A stretch of DNA of 5,636 nucleotides from Halieaceae bacterium UBA6060 (GTDB lineage: Bacteria; Pseudomonadota; Gammaproteobacteria; Pseudomonadales; Halieaceae): the NCBI GenBank assembly GCA_002428935.1, contig DIYG01000148.1:1-5636 (forward strand), written 5' to 3'. The translations under genes were made by a program, and so were the position numbers. The notes under the pieces are model-generated. The model worked only from the letters and a program-made list of their open reading frames with translations. It was not told the origin of the DNA and made no database searches. Below are positions 1 through 5,563 of this stretch, in pieces (positions within the stretch are counted from its first letter, which is position 1; each line of letters begins with the position of its first letter).

Positions 1-330
1 CTGCGTCGCGGCGTAGAGCATCGGGCAGTGGCCGAGTGGGTGGGTTTTGAGTCCCTGTTCGAGGCCTACGAAGTGCTGAGCATGGCTTTTCAGAGCGGTC
101 GCACCATTACCCGTGATCATGTGCTTACGGGTTTACGGGAGGCGACCTACATCACGCTTGATGCCCCGCTGAAAGCGCCTTTTCTCTGTGCAGCTAACAA
201 TGCCCGTTTGGGCCTTGAATGGATTGAGGAAATGCAGGGCGTATATCGGGATGCCGCCGTGGATCTCGTGCGCGTCAATCGCGAGCGGCAGGATCGCCTG
301 CGTTTATTGAAACGGGCGGATCGCCCCTGA
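1..330 (+). CDS. 3' end of an unrecognised gene (partial)
   Basis: I do not recognise this protein. The frame is open from base 1 to the TGA at 328-330, giving 109 visible residues, so the gene very probably begins outside the window. A GTG at 28 is a possible internal start, but no good Shine-Dalgarno sequence precedes it. The visible part is soluble in character, with no membrane segment, and is probably mostly alpha-helical. It has an acidic and aromatic first third (AEWVGFESLFEAYEVL), a middle stretch TLDAPLKAPF that may be a loop, and an amphipathic, arginine-rich C-terminal helix (DLVRVNRERQDRLRLLKR). This looks like the C-terminal domain of a larger protein. Its stop codon abuts the stop codon of the convergent ABC exporter gene, so it is on the opposite strand and not part of that operon. 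That it is coding is fairly likely; its function is unknown. Confidence 0.6.
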   Translation: MRRGVEHRAVAEWVGFESLFEAYEVLSMAFQSGRTITRDHVLTGLREATYITLDAPLKAPFLCAANNARLGLEWIEEMQGVYRDAAVDLVRVNRERQDRLRLLKRADRP

Positions 331-335
331 TCAGG
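326..335. repeat. 10-base palindrome holding both convergent stop codons
   Basis: CCTGATCAGG is a perfect palindrome. Its TGA (328-330) ends the plus-strand gene and its TCA (331-333) is the TGA of the minus-strand exporter. Next to it, GGGCG (314-318) and CGCCC (322-326) form a 5-bp stem with a 3-base loop. Neither structure is followed by a convincing T-run on either strand, so a standard intrinsic terminator is not shown. The two genes have no intergenic space in which a separate terminator could lie. Confidence 0.4.
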
Positions 336-2097
336 CCGCTTCTTCTCTGAACTGAAGGCTCGCCAGTCGCGCGTACAGCTCGCTGCGAGCCAGTAATTCG
401 TCGTGGGTACCGGTGGCAACGACGCGACCTTGATCCAAAACCGCAATACAGTCCGCATCGCGGATCGTCGCCAGCCGGTGGGCGATGATGATGGTGGTTC
501 GCTCGTGCATCAGCTCCGTAATCGCCTGCTGCACCTGAAACTCACTCTCCGCATCCAGGGCGCTTGTCGCCTCGTCCAGTAGAAGAATTTTCGGATCACG
601 CAGCATGGCTCTGGCCAGGGCGATGCGTTGTCGTTGTCCGCCGGACAGGCGCACCCCCTGCTCACCGAGGTAGCTGGCATAACCCTCTGGCAGCGCTTCT
701 ATAAAAGCATCGGCATGGGCTTTGCGCGCGGCCTTGCGAATGTCCTCGTCGCTAGCGTCGGGCTTTCCGTAGGCGATGTTGTAGCGGACATCCGCGCTGA
801 ACAGGGCGGGCTGCTGGGGGACTACGGCCAGTTGCTCGCGCAGTTGTGCCAGGGGCAGTTCTCGGATATCTCGGCCGTCGATTTCAATTACCCCGGTCTG
901 GGGGTCGAAGAATCTTTGTAAGAGTTCAAACAGCGTGGACTTACCCGCACCCGACGGTCCTACGAGAGCGAGGCTCTTGCCCGCTTCGATCCGCAGATCT
1001 ATGCCGTCCAAAGCCCGCTGCTGGGGCCGCGATGGATAGCTGAAGGCAACGTCTTTAAAACTCAGGGTAGGGTTGGCTTCAAGCTTTTGGGGGACGCCGT
1101 GGTCCAATAGCTCACTGTCCGCCTGGAGCAATTCGAGGAGGCGTTCCGTGGCCCCCGCGGCGCGCTGAAGATCGCCCCACACTTCCGACAGGGTGGCGAA
1201 GCCTGTGCCGACCATCACGGCGTAAAACATGAAAGCGGCCAACTCACCGCCGCTCAGATCGCCAGCGATGACGTCTCGTCCGCCGGAATACATCATGGCG
1301 ATCATGCCACCACAAAGGACCATGATCGCTACCGCGATCAACAGGGCCCGCTGACGGATGCGGGACCTCGCGATCAGAAACGCTTTCTCAACCTCCTTGT
1401 CGAAGGCTTCCGCCTCGGCGGTCTCGCGGTTGAAGACTTGAACCGTGCGAATATTCTGGATTATCTCGCCGGCATAGGCGCCCACGCTGGCAACGGAGTC
1501 CTGGCTGCTACTGGACAGTTTGCGCACGCGTCGGCCGAAGATCATGACCGGGAGAAGCACCGCCGGTACCGTGGCCACGATAATCATCGTCAGCTTTAGG
1601 TTGGTCACCAGCATCATCACGATGGCTCCGCTCATGGTGAGTGCGCTGCGCAAGGCCATGCTCATGGAAGAACCAATGATGGTCTGCAGCACCGTTGTAT
1701 CGGCGGTGAGTCGGGACATGATCTCGCCGGAACGGTTGTCCTCAAAGAAACCCGGGTGCAGACGTACAAGGTTACGAAACACGGAGCGGCGAAGATCGGC
1801 GCTGACTCGCTCGCCGAGCCAGGACACCAGATAGAAGCGAAAGAAAGTGCCGATGGCAATGGCCACGGTAATGAGCATGACCACGCGCAGCGCGTCTGCG
1901 AGTGCTCGGGGGTCGTCGCTGGCAAAGCCCTGATCAATCAGGATTTGTAAGCCTTTGCCCAGGGTGAGGGTCGCCCCAGCGGTGAACAGCAGCGCCAGCG
2001 CCGCCGCCAACAATCGGCCTCGATAGGGTACTAGCTGTGTTGCCAGCGCCTTTAACGGCTTTTGCGTTGCTTCCTTCGAATTAGTGGTGGTGTTCAG
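331..2097 (-). CDS. MsbA-related ABC exporter, fused membrane and ATPase domains
   Basis: This is a half-size ABC exporter (588 residues), expected to work as a homodimer in the inner membrane and to export a lipid or other hydrophobic substrate using ATP. Membrane segments lie at about 27-47, 71-94, 156-188 (probably two helices), 251-273 and 285-307. The ATPase domain is complete: aromatic A-loop Tyr354 in SYPSRP, Walker A GPSGAGKST at 380-388 (Lys386), Q-loop Gln428, signature LSGGQ at 484-488, Walker B ILLLDE with Asp508 and Glu509, D-loop SALD at 512-515, and switch His540. The sequence resembles the MsbA-related permease/ATP-binding family (TIGR02204 type), not certified msbA, so no symbol is given; the substrate is unknown. 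The start is set at a CTG that overlaps the preceding TGA and follows GGAG. No ATG or GTG lies in frame nearby. The first TTG (2013) would give 560 residues and remove the elbow helix ending PYRGR. The family call is near certain; the start is probable. Confidence 0.93.
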   Translation of the reverse strand: MNTTTNSKEATQKPLKALATQLVPYRGRLLAAALALLFTAGATLTLGKGLQILIDQGFASDDPRALADALRVVMLITVAIAIGTFFRFYLVSWLGERVSADLRRSVFRNLVRLHPGFFEDNRSGEIMSRLTADTTVLQTIIGSSMSMALRSALTMSGAIVMMLVTNLKLTMIIVATVPAVLLPVMIFGRRVRKLSSSSQDSVASVGAYAGEIIQNIRTVQVFNRETAEAEAFDKEVEKAFLIARSRIRQRALLIAVAIMVLCGGMIAMMYSGGRDVIAGDLSGGELAAFMFYAVMVGTGFATLSEVWGDLQRAAGATERLLELLQADSELLDHGVPQKLEANPTLSFKDVAFSYPSRPQQRALDGIDLRIEAGKSLALVGPSGAGKSTLFELLQRFFDPQTGVIEIDGRDIRELPLAQLREQLAVVPQQPALFSADVRYNIAYGKPDASDEDIRKAARKAHADAFIEALPEGYASYLGEQGVRLSGGQRQRIALARAMLRDPKILLLDEATSALDAESEFQVQQAITELMHERTTIIIAHRLATIRDADCIAVLDQGRVVATGTHDELLARSELYARLASLQFREEAA

Positions 2098-3944
2098 CGG
2101 TCGCTCCGGGGGGGTAGGGTTATGGCTCCGTGGAGTGTGCTTTTCTCGGCGTCGGTGAAGTCCGGGAATGGCGCGCTACCGTCGCTCTGCCAGTTTTCCA
2201 GCTGGGAACGCACAGTGTTCATGGTGTCGTCGGAAGCGGTATAGAAATCCCGAACCTGCAATACCTGGCCGGGCCCGCTGAAGATTGCCCCGGCCTCGTG
2301 GACCAGTTCGATCATGCGCAGATTCAGGTCTTCGCCGATGGCGAGATAACGCTGGTAGTCTGTGGTGTTGATGCCGGCGTCAATGCGGATGATTGCGTTG
2401 GCGGCAACTACTTTCTCCAAGCGCACGCTCACCGTGTCCTGCAGCACATCGCCATGGGAAAGAAACAGCTCTCGCAGACGGGCCAGAATGACCTTTAGCT
2501 GATCGGCGGTGGTCATCTGCAGTTCAATGTGCTGATAGTAGCGAATGCGATCTCGATGGCTGAAGTTTTCTACCTCGACGGATGAGAACACGGAGTTGGG
2601 CACGGCGAGCATGGTGCGGTTCAGGGTTCGAATCAGGGTGGAGCGCAGCCCAATTTCCTCCACCACGCCGACGATGTTGCCAAAGCGACACAAATCACCG
2701 GGATTTACTGGCCGCGCCGAGTAAAGGGTAATGGCGCCGATAACGTTTTCCAACGTCTTCTGGGCTGCCAGGGCCACGGCCAGAGAACCCACACCCAGGC
2801 CGGCGATGATGGTCGACATGTTGTAGCCCGCGCGCTCCGCCCAGACCAGGGCGATGATCGTCAGGGCGATGAACTTGACGATGGTCGTGAAGGGTTTGAG
2901 GAGGGCCACATACTGGCGATTGCCCGCGCGCTCCATGCGCCGGATGTTGTAGTCCCGGATCAGAGAGATGAACCCCATGAGCAGGATGGAGAAGGCGATG
3001 AAGTCCAGACCGCTGGAGTTCAGGTAGACGCGAGCTGCAAGGGACAGAGCGAGTTCATCCATCAACAGACGGAAGAAGAGCAGGAATAGGAAAACCCGCA
3101 GGGGGCCGCGGAAAAAATTCTCGATCCCCAGGGGGAATCTATTGGGTATGAGCAGCGCCAGGCGCATCAGTAGATAGGCGGCCAGCATCGCCAAATACCA
3201 GGAAACTACCAGGAAGATCGCGCCGGCGATGATCTGCCAGGTGACGAGGCCAGCGATGTTGTAGTTGGGCAAATGCTGCTGGATCCAAACGGCGATGGGC
3301 CCATAGCCCAGGTCATCCCAGAGCTCGGGAATCATCGCCACGCTGGCATTGGAAATCTTCCAGGTTTTACCGCCCTGGCCATCGGGAATCCGCTGCAGAT
3401 AGATAGGCACTTCCTCGCCATCGTCTTTGACGATGACGCCGAGAAGATCGCGGTAGGCGGGTAGCCCGTCGTTTTGCTTACCCTCGGGGGTATCGTCTAC
3501 CTGGGTGATGTCGATGAGATTCTGCTGGTTCCAGACGACGCGCAGGGCGTCCATGAGGTTCCTGGGAGTCCATAACTCCACTTCCTCAGGCAGATAACGC
3601 AGGTCCAGATAGCTTGCCGCGCGCTCCACATCACGATCTTCCGCGGCATCGGCGATGAGCACCATGAGTTGCAGTGGGGTACGGGGTATTTCCTCGGTGC
3701 CAGCCAGCTCCGCCGCCTTCTCACGAATGACGACTTCCGCCTTCTTTTCGTTTTCGATCATGGTCCGCATATTGGTGCGGCCGACGGCTTGCTCGGTAAC
3801 GGCCTGATCGGCGTCTTGGGTTGGCGTGGGATCCTGGGATGCGGTGCCCTCAGCGACGTCTTCCTGGGCGCCTAGAGGAATCCCAAAGGCCCCGGCCAGA
3901 CTGAAGGCGAGGCAGAGCAGCAGCGGTCGCAGCGTGACGTTCAT
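2094..3944 (-). CDS. MscS-family mechanosensitive channel with N-terminal periplasmic domain
   Basis: This 616-residue protein is probably an inner-membrane channel that opens under membrane tension and releases small solutes. It starts at an ATG with only a weak ribosome binding site. Residues 1-26 form a Sec signal peptide (one Arg, then a hydrophobic core, probable cleavage after LGA); Cys11 is not in a good lipobox. Residues 30-65 are an acidic, Gln/Thr-rich linker. Residues 85-225 form a soluble, presumably periplasmic domain with YLDLRYLP (112-119), DTPEG and DGLP (151-162) and WKIS (195-198) followed by IPELW. I have seen this pattern in front of other bacterial MscS-like channels, but its function is not known. 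Hydrophobic helices follow at about 233-262, 281-300, 313-330 and 353-370. The pore helix, at about 376-409, has GLGVGSLAVALAAQ, and the beta domain has NPGD (414-417), VPN (448-450) and NFSHRD. A carboxy-terminal vestibule and a roughly 50-residue polar tail end the protein. It is much longer than E. coli MscS (286 residues). The gene overlaps the ABC exporter start by 4 bases. Confidence 0.9.
   Translation of the reverse strand: MNVTLRPLLLCLAFSLAGAFGIPLGAQEDVAEGTASQDPTPTQDADQAVTEQAVGRTNMRTMIENEKKAEVVIREKAAELAGTEEIPRTPLQLMVLIADAAEDRDVERAASYLDLRYLPEEVELWTPRNLMDALRVVWNQQNLIDITQVDDTPEGKQNDGLPAYRDLLGVIVKDDGEEVPIYLQRIPDGQGGKTWKISNASVAMIPELWDDLGYGPIAVWIQQHLPNYNIAGLVTWQIIAGAIFLVVSWYLAMLAAYLLMRLALLIPNRFPLGIENFFRGPLRVFLFLLFFRLLMDELALSLAARVYLNSSGLDFIAFSILLMGFISLIRDYNIRRMERAGNRQYVALLKPFTTIVKFIALTIIALVWAERAGYNMSTIIAGLGVGSLAVALAAQKTLENVIGAITLYSARPVNPGDLCRFGNIVGVVEEIGLRSTLIRTLNRTMLAVPNSVFSSVEVENFSHRDRIRYYQHIELQMTTADQLKVILARLRELFLSHGDVLQDTVSVRLEKVVAANAIIRIDAGINTTDYQRYLAIGEDLNLRMIELVHEAGAIFSGPGQVLQVRDFYTASDDTMNTVRSQLENWQSDGSAPFPDFTDAEKSTLHGAITLPPRSDR
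2095..2107 (-). promoter_or_regulatory. Shine-Dalgarno and CTG start of the ABC exporter
   Basis: On the minus strand GGAG (2104-2107) is followed by six bases and then CTG (2095-2097). The CTG overlaps the channel gene's TGA (2094-2096) as CTGA. This has the geometry of a translationally coupled ATGA junction with C in place of A. A rival site is the TTG at 2013, with GAGG four bases before it, but starting there shortens the N-terminus by 28 residues. Confidence 0.6.
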
Positions 3945-3971
3945 GATGGATATCCGGCACCAAAAAGCCTC

Positions 3972-3999
3972 AGTGTAGCGCCGTGGGCGGGGGCCTCAA
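3972..3999 (-). promoter_or_regulatory. possible sigma-70 promoter for the channel-exporter pair
   Basis: In the tatC-channel gap the minus strand reads TTGAGG (3994-3999), a 16-base spacer, then TACACT (3972-3977). Each box matches four of six consensus bases. Transcription would begin about 25-30 bases before the channel ATG. No terminator with stem and T-run is seen in the same gap, so read-through from tatC is also possible. Matches of this quality arise by chance, so this is tentative. Confidence 0.3.
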
Positions 4000-4006
4000 T
4001 AGTCAG

Positions 4007-4756
4007 TCAGGCGGTGGCGTTATCGTCTCGACGGCGAAGGACAATCCGACCGGCGAATACGCCAACCTCAAAGAGCAGCCACATGGGAATCGCCAGCAGC
4101 GATTGGGAGATGACGTCCGGCGGTGTCAGCAACATGCCGAACACGAAGCAGCCGACAATGATATACGGACGTTTCCGGGCCAGATCGTCGGGCGTGGTGA
4201 TGCCGGCCCAGATAGCGATTAGCGCGGCGATGGGGATTTCGAAGGCCACCCCAAAGGCGAAGAACAGCTTGAGAACGAAGTCCAGATAGCGGTTGATGTC
4301 CGTCATGATGGCGATATCGTCTGGCGCCACGCTGGTGAAGAATGCGAACACAAGGGGGAAGACCACGAAGTAGGCGAACGCTGCGCCGAGGTAGAACAAC
4401 AACACCGACGACGCCAGGACCGGCAGCGCAAAGCGTTTTTCATTGCGATACATACCCGGCGCGACAAAGGCCCAGGCCTGGTAGAGCACATAGGGTATGG
4501 CGACAAAGATGGCCGTAAACAGGGTGAGCTTGAACGGTGTCAGAAAGGGTGAGGCAACCTCGGTCGCGATCATGCTCGCGTTGTCGGGCAGCAGGTCCCG
4601 CAGGGGCTGCGAAACGAAGGCGTAAATCTCATTGGCGAAGGGAAACAGCACGATAAAGACAATGAGTACCGCCAGGATGGCGCGGAGCAGGCGATCCCGG
4701 AGCTCCGTGAGGTGAGCAACGAGAGGTAGGGGCTGATCCTGTTCGGCGTCAGTCAC
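4007..4756 (-). CDS. tatC: Sec-independent (twin-arginine) translocase subunit TatC
   Basis: TatC is the polytopic core of the Tat translocase. With TatB it binds the twin-arginine signal peptide and then recruits TatA to move folded proteins across the inner membrane. The predicted protein has 249 residues (E. coli 258) and six membrane segments. Key residues are present at a constant +3 offset from E. coli: HLTELRDR with Glu18 (E. coli Glu15), Pro51, Phe97 and Glu106 in AFVAPGMYRNEKR (Phe94 and Glu103), Glu173 in FEIP (Glu170) and Asp214 in LTPPDVISQSLLAIPM (Asp211). The start is taken as the GTG at 4756, overlapping the end of tatB by 8 bases, because the protein then begins a few residues before the conserved HLTELR. 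An earlier GTG at 4819 in the same frame would add 21 non-conserved residues lying entirely inside tatB. A GAAG 7 bases before the GTG at 4756 may serve as ribosome binding site. The C-terminus is short and arginine-rich, as expected for a cytoplasmic end. Confidence 0.97.
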   Translation of the reverse strand: MTDAEQDQPLPLVAHLTELRDRLLRAILAVLIVFIVLFPFANEIYAFVSQPLRDLLPDNASMIATEVASPFLTPFKLTLFTAIFVAIPYVLYQAWAFVAPGMYRNEKRFALPVLASSVLLFYLGAAFAYFVVFPLVFAFFTSVAPDDIAIMTDINRYLDFVLKLFFAFGVAFEIPIAALIAIWAGITTPDDLARKRPYIIVGCFVFGMLLTPPDVISQSLLAIPMWLLFEVGVFAGRIVLRRRDDNATA

Positions 4757-5198
4757 GGCGAGCTTCGTCCCCGGAGCGGTTTTCTGGCGATGCGGGTACG
4801 TCCGATGGTGCGGTTTCACTGACGGGCTCAGAGGTCGCAGACGCTATTTCGTCGGTTTCCAGAGAGGCCGTCTCGGAGACGGCCTCTGTCATCACGGGCC
4901 CCGTGGGCTTGGACACCGCAGAAGACTCTGAGGGCGCCGGATGCTCCGCATCGCTCAGGTCCCGACGTAGCGCCTCGGTTTCTCGTTTCAGCTGTTCACC
5001 GGACTCCCGCAGATCTCGCAGCACTGCGTCATTGTGCAGCTCCTGCTGCACTTCCTGCTTGATCTCATTGAAGCCTCGGCGAATGCGGCCCAGCCAGGCG
5101 CTGGCGGTACGCACAGCTTCCGGCAGGCGCTCGGGGCCGATCACGATGAGTGCGACGACACCGATAATGATCAGCTCGGCAAAACCAATATCAAACAT
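4749..5198 (-). CDS. tatB: Sec-independent translocase subunit TatB
   Basis: TatB is the single-span partner of TatC in the Tat signal-peptide receptor. The 149-residue protein begins MFDIGFAELIIIGVVAL, the typical TatB N-terminus with Glu8 in the membrane helix. The GPERLP hinge (21-26) follows, then an amphipathic and charged helical region to about residue 85. It is distinguished from TatA by MFDIGF and GPERLP in place of FGTKRL. The tail from about residue 87 is low-complexity, rich in Ser, Glu, Thr, Ala and Pro, and carries the peptide VSETA twice (107-111 and 126-130) with different codons. Such tails vary greatly between species. E. coli TatB has 171 residues. The ATG at 5198 has only a weak upstream GAGA at long spacing, so translation may be modest. 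The tail's coding DNA holds a strong inverted repeat, listed separately. Confidence 0.97.
   Translation of the reverse strand: MFDIGFAELIIIGVVALIVIGPERLPEAVRTASAWLGRIRRGFNEIKQEVQQELHNDAVLRDLRESGEQLKRETEALRRDLSDAEHPAPSESSAVSKPTGPVMTEAVSETASLETDEIASATSEPVSETAPSDVPASPENRSGDEARRD
4863..4887 (-). repeat. perfect 12-base inverted repeat inside tatB
   Basis: AGAGGCCGTCTC (4863-4874) and GAGACGGCCTCT (4876-4887) are exact reverse complements separated by one base. In the tatB message this can form an 11-bp, GC-rich stem with a 3-base loop. It covers codons 105-112 (EAVSETAS) and lies about 106 bases before the tatC GTG. There is no T-run after it, so it is not an intrinsic terminator. Confidence 0.8.
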
Positions 5199-5309
5199 GA
5201 ATTGTGACTGTCTCGGTACTCGCGAAGGGTGGCCAGCCCCTTGCCTCTAGCGATCTATGAATCTCGGCTTAGAGGCGCCGGGTGATTAGCAAGGTCAGGT
5301 CGTCCGACC
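5199..5309 (-). other. tatA-tatB spacer with weak inverted repeats
   Basis: These 111 bases between the tatA stop and the tatB start hold no gene that I can see. Directly after the tatA TAG, GGTCG and CGACC (5305-5309 and 5298-5302) could pair around two bases. GCCTCTA (5243-5249) and TAGAGGC (5270-5276) are a 7-base inverted pair 20 bases apart. Neither is followed by a T-run, and no clear promoter was found. The structures are weak and may be chance. Confidence 0.35.
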
Positions 5310-5519
5310 CTACTTGTCTGTGGCTTCTTCGCTGGGTTCCCCTTCGGTACCGGCGACCTTGTCCTCTTCCTTGGCTTCGTCCTGCATGCTGCTGCGAAAC
5401 CCCTTTACGGCGCTGCCCAAATCTGAGCCCAAGGTCCGCAGGCGTTTTGTGCCAAAAACCATGACCACAATGGCCAGGATGATAAGCAACTGCCAGACAC
5501 TGATTCCACCTAATCCCAT
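5310..5519 (-). CDS. tatA: Sec-independent translocase subunit TatA
   Basis: TatA is the small subunit that oligomerises at the TatBC receptor to allow passage of folded proteins. The 69-residue product has a short N-terminus (MGLGGISVWQ), a membrane helix at about 6-21, the hinge FGTKRL (22-27), and an amphipathic helix with GSDLGSAVKGFR (31-42), whose Phe41 corresponds to Phe39 of E. coli TatA. An acidic tail rich in Glu and Asp follows (E. coli TatA has 89 residues). The start is the ATG at 5519, with AGGAG six bases upstream. The frame stays open further upstream to the window edge, but that stretch overlaps hisE and lacks TatA similarity. The TAG stop is followed by a 110-base spacer before tatB, unlike the overlap between tatB and tatC. 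tatA is usually made in excess over tatB and tatC; the strong ribosome binding site here fits that. Confidence 0.97.
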   Translation of the reverse strand: MGLGGISVWQLLIILAIVVMVFGTKRLRTLGSDLGSAVKGFRSSMQDEAKEEDKVAGTEGEPSEEATDK

Positions 5520-5525
5520 AGCTAA

Positions 5526-5530
5526 CTCCT
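5526..5530 (-). promoter_or_regulatory. strong Shine-Dalgarno of tatA
   Basis: The minus strand reads AGGAG followed by six bases (TTAGCT) and the ATG of tatA. This fixes the tatA start at 5519 and is the best ribosome binding site in the window. Confidence 0.85.
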
Positions 5531-5535
5531 TCCCC

Positions 5536-5563
5536 GCCGTGACGGTGTGCTGCCGTTCACGGC
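5536..5563 (-). repeat. hairpin across the hisE stop, just before the tatA ribosome site
   Basis: GCCGTGA (5536-5542) pairs perfectly with TCACGGC (5557-5563). Inside it CGG (5543-5545) pairs with CCG (5553-5555), leaving one bulged base (5556) and a 7-base loop. The stem contains the hisE TGA (5557-5559) and ends five bases before the tatA AGGAG. The sequence after it in the message is purine-rich, not a T-run, so it is not an intrinsic terminator. It could affect coupling of tatA to hisE, or mRNA stability; this is inference. Confidence 0.5.

Noticed and set aside
314..326. GGGCG/CGCCC stem as an intrinsic terminator
   Set aside because: It has only five base pairs and no T-run follows on either strand; the minus-strand side has only scattered T bases.
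628..921. Plus-strand open frame of 97 codons within the ABC exporter ATPase region
   Set aside because: It is antisense to the highly conserved nucleotide-binding domain, has no family similarity, and is explained as a shadow of that gene's codon pattern.
1324..1339. GATCGC-TACC-GCGATC hairpin inside the ABC exporter gene
   Set aside because: A 6-bp stem in GC-rich coding sequence is expected by chance and has no context suggesting a role.
1520..1834. Plus-strand open frame of 104 codons antisense to the exporter membrane domain
   Set aside because: Its composition is typical of an antisense shadow, rich in Arg, Ser, Thr and Met, with no recognisable motif or supporting context.
2130..2498. 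Plus-strand open frame of 122 codons antisense to the channel C-terminus
   Set aside because: The minus-strand frame is a clear MscS protein across the same bases; this frame has no ribosome site or similarity.
3967..3999. Terminator after tatC using the T-run on the minus strand (GGCTTTTTGG)
   Set aside because: No GC-rich stem of useful length lies directly before the T-run; the nearby repeats TTGAGGC and CTGAGGC are direct, not inverted.
4007..4819. Longer TatC starting at GTG 4819
   Set aside because: The 21 added residues lie wholly within tatB and are not TatC-like; GTG at 4756 gives the usual spacing to HLTELR.
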